DNA from: Nepenthes gracilis
Lineage: Eukaryota > Streptophyta > Magnoliopsida > Caryophyllales > Nepenthaceae
DNA: 64,000 bases
Reading direction: 5' to 3'
Assembly (NCBI GenBank): GCA_033239525.1
Contig: BSYO01000004.1
Span: forward strand, 18,514,037 to 18,578,036
Shown here piece after piece: positions 55,600 through 64,000 of this stretch (its first letter is position 1; every line of letters starts with the position of its first letter). Position numbers and translations under genes: made by a program. Below the pieces are notes generated by a model that worked only from the letters and a program-made list of their open reading frames with translations, ran no database searches and was not told where the DNA came from.

Positions 55600-56690
55600 T
55601 ATAAAATTTTGTTCTCGAAATTTAACGAAACTATGTACCTCATGAAAATAAATTGGGGTATTTTCTTTGGATCTCCTCTTCACGCTCCAATGTTACTTCC
55701 TCAGAAGTATGATTCTTCCACAAAACCTTTACCAGGGAATAGACTTTGAGCGTAGCATCTGGTCCTTTCAATCCAAGAACCGCACCGATTCTTCGACATA
55801 AGATAAATCTTCATTAATCATCAAAGGCTCATACTCAATAACATGTGTGAGGTCGTGAATATATTTTCTGAGTATCGATACGTGGAATACATCGTGGACA
55901 TCTGCTAAACTGGGTGGTAAAGCCAATCTGTTTGTTACTTCCCCAACTCTTTTCAAAATTTCAGAAGGGCCAATAAAACGCAGCTTCAATTTCTCTTCAC
56001 CCCAAATCTAAACGTTTCTTTCGATGGTGATACTTTCAAAAATATAAAATCACATACTTCAAATTTTAACCCTGATCTCCTTTGATCCGCATAACTTTTC
56101 TATCTACTTTGAGATATTTTCAAATTCTCGTAAATTAATTTGATTTTCTCCATTGTCTCCTTGATAATTTTAGGACCTAAAAGCCTTTTGTCTCCAATTT
56201 CTTCCCAATGGATCGATGATCTACATTTTTTCCCGTATAACACCTTAAAATGTGCCATACCTATACTTGCTTAATAACTATTGTTATAGGCAAATTTCGC
56301 CAGCGCTAAAGAATTGTCACAATTTTCTTTCATCTCTAACACTAATGCCCTTAACATATCATCTAGAATCTGAATGGCGCACTTCGACTAGTCGTCAGTT
56401 TTGGGATGATACGCTGTATTAAACTTTAACTATATCCCAAATTCTATACGCAAACTCTCCTAAAATTTAGAAACAAACTTCGGATGCTGATTTGATACAA
56501 TTGTTGCAGGGACACCATGAAGTCTGACAATCTCATCTATATACAACCGTATTAGTTTTTCATGAGAATACGTAGTCCGGATGGCTAAAAAGTGTGCTGA
56601 TTTAGTCAGCAAATTAGTAATAATCCAGATGGAGTCATGGTACTTTGGAGTCTGAGGTAAACCTGATACAAAGTCCATTACAACGTCTTC
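55600..56690 (-). pseudogene. Tekay-2 integrase core, C-terminus and chromodomain
   Basis: The frame 56678-56460 reads MDFVSGLPQTPKYHDSIWII, then TNLLTKSAHFLAIRTTYS and IVRLHGVPATIVSNQHPKFV. The first catalytic Asp in (V)DRLTKSAH is Asn, and the second in VSD is Asn as well. The frame 55989-55768 is the C-terminal domain (MKLRFIGPSEILKRVGEVTN; VFHVSILRKYIHDLTHV). Chromodomain-like text at about 55760-55622 reads LVKVLWKNHTSEEVTLEREE in another frame. These changes make the integrase inactive by sequence. Confidence 0.88.
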
Positions 56691-56775
56691 TCACTTCCAA
56701 CTTGGATGGGCATTAGTTGTAATGATCTAGACAGCTTTTTCTTTTCAGCTTTAACTGCTAACAAACTAGGCATTT

Positions 56776-57600
56776 TCATACATAGTCCACAATCTCCTTC
56801 TTCATATTTCGCCACCAAAATTTCCTTTTTAAATGTTGATACATCTTATTTATTCTTAGATGTATCGTATATTGGGATCGGTGGGCTTCTTTCAAGATCT
56901 TCTCTTTTAATTCTTTATCATTTGGTACACATAAATAATCCTTAAACCTCAATACCCCATCAACATGAACATTATAGCCCTTTCTAGAGTCTTCACTCAA
57001 CTCCCCAACAATTTTCTTAAGAAATGAATGAGTTATCTGCTTTTCCTTGATTTCTTTTATTTTCTCTAGCTAAATTTGAAGGTACGATACAATCATCCAA
57101 TTGCCATGAACATATCCTTGAATATCACATTGTTTCAGATAATCTAATATCTTCATTTGTTTTATCTGCAGCCTTGCAACAAAACTTGACCGACAGCTTA
57201 GAGTATCGACAATCACATTAGCTTTTTCGGACTTATACTGAATTTTACGGTGTAATCTTTCAAAAAATCCATCCATTTTCTCTATCTCATATTTAATTTT
57301 TTCTGTGAAAATAAATATTTTAAACTTTTATAATCAGAATAAACCAGAAATTTCTCACCATAAATATGGTGTCTCCAAATTTTTAAGGCAAACACGAGTG
57401 CAGCTAACTCCAAGTCATGGATTAGATAATTTTTTTCGTGCACCTTTAATTGCCTGAACCCATAAGCCACTACTCTCCCGTTCTGCACCAATACACATCC
57501 CAAACCCGTCTTGGAGGTATCACAATAAATTTTAAAACCACCAGATCCCCCCAGGATAATCAATATGGGAGCAGTAGTCAAATGATCTTTCAATTCCTAA
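56776..57600 (-). pseudogene. Tekay-2 RNase H and integrase zinc segment
   Basis: The frame 57593-57282 carries [40 protein letters not shown] and [20 protein letters not shown], the RNase H of chromoviruses. The first catalytic Asp is present in YCD. The frame 57000-56776 reads LKEKILKEAHRSQYTIHLRI, then NKMYQHLKRKFWWRNMKKEI, the H..H half of the integrase zinc finger. The segment between them has stops. Confidence 0.9.
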
Positions 57601-57852
57601 AAACTCTGGTAACATTTTTCTATCCATTCAAATTTAGCCTTTTTCTTTATCAACTGAGTCAATAGCAGAGCAATCTGGGAAAAATTTTCTACAAATTTCT
57701 ATAGTACCCTACCATGCTAATGAAACTCCTAACTTTGGTCACTAAGGTAGGCCTTTTTGAGTTAATAACAACATCAACCTTTTTAGGGTCTACATGGATA
57801 CTACCATTAGAAATGATATGTCCCAAAAAATACCACCACCTCTAACCAAAAC

Positions 57853-58500
57853 TCACATTTTTTCAATTAGTATATAATTTTTCTCCTCAAACACTTGAAG
57901 TACAATCATCAAATGAATCTCATGTTCTTCATGACGCTTTGAATAAATCAAAATATCATCAATAAATACTACCACAAATCTATCCAAATAGGGTTGAAAC
58001 ACCCTATTCATCAGGTTCATGAAGGCGGTAGGAGCATTCGTAAGGCCGAACGACATAATAAGAAATTCATAATGATTGTATCTCATCCGAAAAGAGGTCT
58101 TGACCACATCCTCCTGCTTTATTATCAACTGATAGTATCCCAATCGTAGATCAATTTTAGAAAACACTCGAGACCATTGCAACTGATCAAGCAAATCATC
58201 TATGCACGGCAATGGATATTTGCTTTTGATCGTGACTTTATTCAATTCATGATAATCCATACATAGCCACAACGATCCGGCCTTCCTTCTGACAAAAAGT
58301 ACCGGTACACCCCATGGAAATACATTCGGCCTGATAAAATCGTTATTTAATAGTTCTTACAACTGTAATTTTAACTCCTTTAATTCAGCGGCGCCATACG
58401 ATGCGCTATCTTTAAAATGGGGCTAGTTCCTGGAATAACCTTAATCTCAAATTCTATCTCCCTGTGAGGAGGTAACTTAGGTAACTCCTCTAAAACACAT
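57853..58500 (-). pseudogene. Tekay-2 reverse transcriptase
   Basis: The frame 58272-57853 (139 codons) reads [60 protein letters not shown] and [20 protein letters not shown], then [15 protein letters not shown]. The catalytic FIDD box is intact. It is the best-kept RT in the window. N-terminal RT text continues upstream, to about 58500, after stops. The end at 57853 is followed by thumb-like text in other frames. Confidence 0.92.
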
Positions 58501-58839
58501 TCTCAAATTCATATACAATCAAAATGTCTTTTATTGGCACACTATGACTCTCAATAGTATCGGTATACGTTAGATAAGCCTGACATTCACCCCAAATCAA
58601 GTGTTTGACATGTAATGTCAAAATTAGCACTAGTATACTCTTTCTTCTAATGCCTTGGAAGAAAAGGACTCAACTTCTAGAATAGAGAAATACACCATTT
58701 TTAAGAAATAGTCTATACTAATATGATAATTAGCCACCAATCCATTCCCAAAATAATATCAAAATCATCCATATCTAACAATATCAAGTCAACAGCCAAT
58801 TGCATTCCATTTACCTCAACGATACATTCCAGATACATA

Positions 58840-59990
58840 ATATCAGTGATTATCGATGATTCCGTGGGCGTCGATACAGCCAGAGGGTACTTTGAAATTT
58901 TCGGGATAAGGTGGTGTGATACGCAAATTGTGGGGAAATAAAAGAATGTGTAGACCTGAAATCAAATAAAATAGAAGCAGAGACTCCACAAATAAGAAGT
59001 GTACCTTCGATCACATTCGAGGATGCCTTGGTGTCCTGGGCTGTCACTGCAAAAGCTCTGGCTGGAACAGTAAGCTTCTTTCCTTCCAGCCTTTTTGGTT
59101 GGGGGAAATCTTTGATCAGGCATCTTGTCTATCCATGGTTGAAACAAGCCCCCGTCACTTTAAAACATGGCTTCCGCCAAGTGTTTTCTCCTTCAATGAG
59201 TACAACTTGCTACTGATGCCTAGGAGCTAGACACAGACTGAACTTCGATGAAGCTTTTCCCTTTCTTTGTCATTTTCATCCTTTTTGATATCCTGCGTGT
59301 CCCAAACCTGATCCCGCACTACTATTCATTCAGCTAGCTGTCCTTTTTGCAAAGAACTTTTGAGTCTCCAACTCTTTTTAAAATATCAAGGCTCTATCTA
59401 AGATCTTAGCATAAGTCTGAAGTTTCTATGTCACCAACTACTTCTTGATTTCATCCCGTAGCCCTTGTTGAAATTTCTTTGCTTTCCTCTTCTCATTTTC
59501 TACAATGTAGGGAGCATACCGGGATAATTCAGTAAATTTTACATTATATTCTACTACAGTATGATTCCCTATCTCAATTGCATAAACTACTCTTCCTTCT
59601 AGTCCGGAAACTAGAAGGAAAATATTTTTTCATAAAAATATTTTTCAAACATCTCCCAAATAATTTCTTCATTAGAAACTCCCAAAGCCTTCTTCTTCAT
59701 AGCCCACTAACCGTCAGCTTCCCCTTCCAATTTATAAGTTGCAAAAGTGACTTTCTCCCATTCACAACATTGAATAACTGTAAACACATTCTTTAGTTTT
59801 CGGATCCAAATATCTGCTTTTACTAGATTCGATTCTCCTAAAAATTCAAGTACCTGCTCGACTATAAACCTTTCATATGTTGTTGGGCCGAGATTCACTA
59901 AGGCTGGATTTGGAGCAGGGATTGAAGCCATTTGACGTTGCTCCATTGTTTCAATTATGTGGGCCATTCTTCCCAACAAATTCAAATATT
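58840..59990 (-). pseudogene. Tekay-2 gag, zinc segment and protease
   Basis: Gag: the frame 59985-59707 reads MNLLGRMAHIIETMEQRQMA, then LEFLGESNLVKADIWIRKLK and VIQCCEWEKVTFATYKLEGE, the 'F.G..DP..A..WI..LE..F..' start of capsid. The second half (59640-59400) is in pieces. The zinc segment near 59170 reads CFKVTGACFNHG, so its knuckle is damaged. Protease in frame 59047-58850 reads GTLLICGVSASILFDFRSTH, with the catalytic D-S-G changed to D-F-R. A link to RT is unreadable. Confidence 0.85.
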
Positions 59991-59999
59991 CTGTTTCTC

Positions 60000-60232
60000 A
60001 ATCTTGAGGGGCACTAGTACCGGCTCAATTGTTTGTATTCCTTCTTCTACTAGCTATCTAAAATCACATAACCCGATATCAGAATTATGAACATTCTAAG
60101 TAGGGGGAAGGGATAGCAATCATTCATTACATTTCAAATTTAAACCTATAGGTTAATTTCCTACACAATTTCCTAAACAATCTATCTAATCTATTATTAT
60201 CCCAATTTGACCTAACTAAACCTAAGCTTCCG
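60000..60232 (-). other. Tekay-2 leader between the 5' LTR and gag
   Basis: Non-coding, about 230 bp. Directly after the LTR end (TCGTAACA in coding orientation) comes CGGAAGCTTAGGTTTAG, which does not look like the Met-tRNA primer site. The primer site is therefore unresolved. Confidence 0.5.
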
Positions 60233-61245
60233 TGTTACGATCGATCAATTTTAAGGCAACCGCAATATTTGTGACAACCTAAGAATGTTACTTGCTGAAC
60301 AATCATTGGTTCAATTTTCTTACTCTTCCACTTTAATTTAGAAATTTTTAATTCTTACTTTTTAGTCTTGGTCCTTATTCATCAATGACCATTACAAATT
60401 TACATAACGAAGCATTCATTCTTTATTCCTCAAATGCCACCTTCTTTCACAAAATTTTATCTTTCAGACACGTCTTGGGATCCTTAGTAATTTTTAACAG
60501 TATAACTCTTAACAATATTACAATTATTGCATCCATTAACTTAAATACTTCACAATATCATATTTTCATATCATAATTTATTTTTTTCATATTTATTTCC
60601 CCAATTTTTTGTTCTAAGGTTTGGTGAACAGCGCACGGACACATTCCAGACGTGTAACACAAAATATATACTAAAAATAAACTCACCATTCACAATACTC
60701 ATGTTTAATCATATACTTATTCATAATATTAGGAGAAAAATAAAAAGCATACACTAAAAACAATAATAACAAAGAACAAGGGTTAAGGTATACTTTTCTT
60801 TACCTGAATTATGTATTTTCTTAAGTAATGTACCAATGGAAACTACTAAAAAGTCTTTATCTTTCTCTTTTTATCTTTCCTTCCTTTCCCTTTCTCCCTT
60901 ATCATTTTATCTTGAGGGACTCCCTCCTTCTCCTTCCTTTCCTATTTAAATCATGAAATAAGTTGGTAGGAAGTTTCTAGAGGCGCTCACACACCCAAAG
61001 GCCATAGTTTTTGTTCTTCTCCCTAGATGATTTGTTTCATCTCATGTCCTTGTGTGTTTGAGCGTCGAGAGGGCGGGATGATTTTAGATTTGGCGCGTCA
61101 TATCGCTCATAGTAACACAACAAGCACGACTCCCTTAACCCTCAACTTTGATAAATTTTCAATTTTCCCAAGGTAGCCTATCTTAAACCTACTTATATTA
61201 GTTAATTACCATAATTACCATGTTTTTACGAATTGGTACCTTACA
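60233..61245 (-). repeat. Tekay-2 5' LTR, shortened and partly blended
   Basis: Right edge TTGGTACCTTACA and left edge TGTTACGATCGATCA. From 60272 to about 60800 it matches the 3' LTR (54572 to about 55130) directly. From 60800 to about 61120 it matches two different parts of the 3' LTR at once (54137-54420 and 55150-55490), alternating every 10-30 bases. About 1.1 kb of LTR is missing at its left side. Confidence 0.7.
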
Positions 61246-62380
61246 TCCTCAAGTACTTCTTTACGAGAAATCATCGGTAGCAACTTATAGGGGAGGTGTT
61301 CTAAGTCCATGGGTTCAATTTTCTTACTCTTTCACATTAATTTAGCCCAGCTTTAAGGATTGCCTTTTAGGCTCTTGGTCCCCGATCATCAAGAGACCAT
61401 TACAAATTTACATAAATGGCATTCCTTCTTTATTCCTCAGGACTAGGTCCACTATCTTTCACAAAATTTTATCTTTTGCCTTCTTGTTGTCCTTAGTAAT
61501 TTTTTTGGGGACTATAACTCTTCGGGTGACCATGGCCTCGATTAATACATCCATTAATCAAATACTTCACAATATCACTATTTTCATATCATAATTTCTA
61601 CTTTCTTGATCTTTATTTTCCCACTCATGGTCATCCTCCAACCTTGAAGAGACAGGCACTAGACAGATTCCGAGCCCCACTATAAGACAAAATCATAGTG
61701 GTCAAAAATAAACCGTGAACTCCAGTAGCCCTTGCACTCATGTTTAATCATGTCCTTATTCATATATCACCTGGTAAAAAAATTGAGGGATGGCCTTAAT
61801 TTGTAAAAGCAGGAGGGGTTTTGGAGCATGAAATGCCATATATAGGGGGCAATGAACTCCACCGAGGGTATTCAACCTTGCTGTCAATGTTGCATTGAGT
61901 GTCTGCATCCCTGGGAGACCATCGAAGCGTGGAAGTGATCCAAGTAATCATTGGATTGGAATTTTGAACGTAGAGCTCCAAGCTAGGCTCCCTGATCCTG
62001 CGAGGAGATGGTAATAATCAGATCTCTCTCACAAATGGTAACCTTTTTAGGTAGACAAAAAGTTTGCAGGTGCCACACGTTTCGTTCTTCCTCGAGCACC
62101 TCTTGTCATGGGAGTAGTGCTCGCCCTACTCTTGTGACGGACCGGATTATTCTCCATCGAATAACCTCTGTCAATAGCAACATTTTGACCCTAAGCCCAT
62201 AATTAAACTATGTGCAAGGACTATACAAAAAATTGAACTCCCTTTTCTCTAAACCGGATAAATTTTTACAACCTGTTAAATAACATCCTCTTAAACCTAC
62301 ACATCTATCAAAAGGCTTACACAATTACCCTATTTTAGGAATCACACCTTACACATCATCATGGCTCAAATCATCGGTAG
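61246..62380. repeat. Blended 1.1-kb repeat A
   Basis: Runs of this block match the Tekay-2 LTR about 1.0 kb to the left (for example ATTACAAATTTACATAA at 61399), while others match a different sequence about 1.1 kb to the right (ATCATCGGTAGC, GGACTAGGTCCACTA, GAGGGATGGCCTTA, GCCACACGT). The last part (62230-62390) again resembles the LTR end (CTCTTAAACCTAC, CACCTTACA). Non-coding. Confidence 0.6.
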
Positions 62381-63640
62381 CTACTTATAAGGTGGATCTG
62401 TTACGATGACACCTAATTTTCACCAAACTCAAAACATATATATACCCGCTTTAAGCATAACTAAATCATAAAACAATAATCATAAGGAGCCACGCTTGTT
62501 CCGAGTGGCCGTCCACAATCCGATCCAACTCTAAGTCTATGCTCTTTTCAGGACTAGGTCCACTAATCTCATCAAGCAAGTTTCTCCTTACTCTATCTGT
62601 CGGAAGCGTTTTTGGGGACTAGAAGTGTTCTCATGGCCTCGAAAGGAAACAACATTCCTCAGATTAGCTAACAGCTCAAAGAAGTATAATCATAATCATA
62701 TCTCTCTTCTTGATATTCAAGAACCGAATAGGGAGGGAATATAAGTACTCTCCATAATCAAGAAACAGGAGAGGGAATGAAAATAATTGAAGTCACTTGG
62801 TTGTCCACCCGGTCATAGTTACACTTGTTTGGCCAGTGTGATTTGGAATCACTGCATTCTGCACTTCATGATTACATCTTAAACATGATTCATTTTCATT
62901 ATTACATCATCTTTGAGGGATGGCCTTAGTAGTGTATATAGCTGACTTCTTCGGAGAAAACGATGATAGGAATGTGTTCGCTACATGAACTCCACGGCTC
63001 CTATTTTACCTTCTTTGTCAATGCACATTGACCCTGTTAGCATCCATGGAGACCATCATGCGTGGACTACATCTCAATATGTAATCGTCGGATTAGAACA
63101 CACCCACACCCCAAGGTCCGGGAAATCCTCATTCTTCCACAGGAGATGGTCCTAAAGATATACTCACAATATCATAACCTTCTTAGGTCACCGGAATTTG
63201 CGTGGCCACACGTATTCCTTGGGTTCACACCTCTTACGGACATGGGAGTATACTAAAGAATACTACCCATACGACTCATCCCTAGTTTCATGATTAGGTT
63301 CCCTCTTGGAGAGAGAAACCTACATTTGTGGCCGCCTACACAATCACATCTCGAAATCACCATTCCCATCACAAGATCTCCAACTTTTCATCTCATCATT
63401 AGATGTCTCCATCTAGGAGATTATATCATCACAAGCCCCAATGTGACTCCCTTCCATTCACGTACCAATGGTTTCGATATCCAATGGGACTCAATGTTAA
63501 TCACAATCGGTGGGACTCTATTTTCTTAATCCAAACAAGTCATCCAAGTTCACGAGAGAGAGCCATTAGATTCTTACCTCCGATGATCACATATCACTTT
63601 GGAGCCTCCAGCATTCCATCCTTTGCCTCATAGGACGATG
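62381..63640. repeat. Repeat B, right partner of the blended block
   Basis: Non-coding DNA that shares short, collinear matches with 61267-62140 at an offset of 1104-1138 bases. It shows little direct likeness to the Tekay-2 LTR. Class unknown; it might be an LTR of another family. Confidence 0.45.
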
Positions 63641-64000
63641 GTTAGACTTTTCGGAGCTTACATTTGCATTTAAACATTTAAACGTTATATTGATAACAAT
63701 TATTAAGCATAACATTATATTTCTCATTTTATTTTCTCGAAACGGTCAAATTTCCTTTTAAACACCCAATTTTTATTATTTTATATTTGGAAATTGCACA
63801 CTCCGGTAGCAAATAAGACACACACTTGAGGACACGGGATTCGTTTTGGGTTCGATATACCCTCTAATATTTAAGTTAAACTTTCTCATTCATTTTCGGA
63901 TTATCCACAAAATGGGAACTATTAATATATAGATATATGTTTCGGGAGATCAAATATTCTGATTCGAGATGAGCTCAATTATATGCTCTACTAGGGAACA
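63641..64000. other. AT-rich DNA at the right edge
   Basis: I see no gene, repeat unit or element boundary. Confidence 0.5.

Larger units (their letters stand above)
53426..61245 (-). mobile_element. Tekay-2: Ty3-gypsy chromovirus
   Basis: Minus-strand order: gag, zinc segment, protease, RT, RNase H, integrase, chromodomain (59985 down to 55622). The 3' LTR is at left (53426-55586) and a shorter, altered 5' LTR at right (60233-61245). In coding orientation LTRs begin TGTAAGGTACC (TATAAGG in the mutated 3' copy). No target duplication is clear (CCTAT left, TCCTC right). The element is related to Tekay-1 but its LTR sequence is different. It keeps the FIDD box of RT, but stops lie throughout. 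Confidence 0.88.

Noticed and set aside
1..64000. tRNA, rRNA, microRNA or endogenous pararetrovirus sequences
   Set aside because: I saw no cloverleaf with conserved A and B boxes, no rRNA motifs and no caulimovirus movement or coat protein; all RT copies have LINE, Ty3 or copia domain order.

Overview
This is nuclear DNA from a flowering plant, probably a species with a large, transposon-rich genome. The evidence is two spliced exons of a plant GH28 polygalacturonase-type gene, plant LINE/RIL, Ty3-gypsy (chromovirus and Tat), Ty1-copia and hAT elements, and AT-rich DNA with microsatellites. I cannot name the species. No prokaryotic gene, rRNA, tRNA or CRISPR array was seen, and most long reading frames are broken transposon coding or shadows of it.

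Host gene, minus strand. Exon 1 (38510-38911) and exon 2 (16823-16943) encode the N-terminal anchor and start of a GH28 protein. They join in phase with consensus splice sites. Intron 1 is about 21.6 kb and intron 2 runs off the left edge (more than 16.8 kb). Everything from 1 to 38.5 kb except exon 2 therefore appears to be intronic transposon DNA.

Layout. 1-16.5 kb: a decayed LINE (DUF4283-type ORF1, endonuclease, RT, zf-RVT) split by Tekay-1, a full Ty3 chromovirus on the minus strand (7647-16046, 5-bp target duplication AGATC). 16.8-16.9 kb: exon 2. 19.1-36.1 kb: a hAT transposon (matching TIRs, 8-bp target duplication with one mismatch) split in its BED finger by Tat-1, a Tat-lineage Ty3 element (19763-33980, plus). 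Tat-1 itself carries two solo LTRs (24847-26881 and 29680-32278). 37.45-38.44 kb: a solo LTR next to exon 1. 39.9-48.0 kb: a Ty1-copia element, minus strand, invaded by a Tekay-1-like solo LTR and by two truncated LTR pieces. 48.0-53.3 kb: Tat-2, a remnant with a 50-bp minisatellite and an accessory ORF. 53.4-61.2 kb: Tekay-2, a second chromovirus on the minus strand. 61.2-64 kb: odd blended repeats.

Main points of interest. (1) Tat-1 and Tat-2 carry clearly related accessory proteins, antisense to the retrotransposon genes in Tat-1: a domain like the plant 'putative gypsy-type transposon' family, an acidic linker and a C-terminal coiled coil. (2) In the right LTR of Tekay-2 and beyond (about 60.8-62.4 kb) the sequence looks like a column-by-column mixture of two other sequences kept at the same spacing, which suggests a consensus or assembly artefact, or very unusual conversion. 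(3) A cell-wall enzyme gene keeps intact splice sites around introns made of at least four layers of nested transposons.
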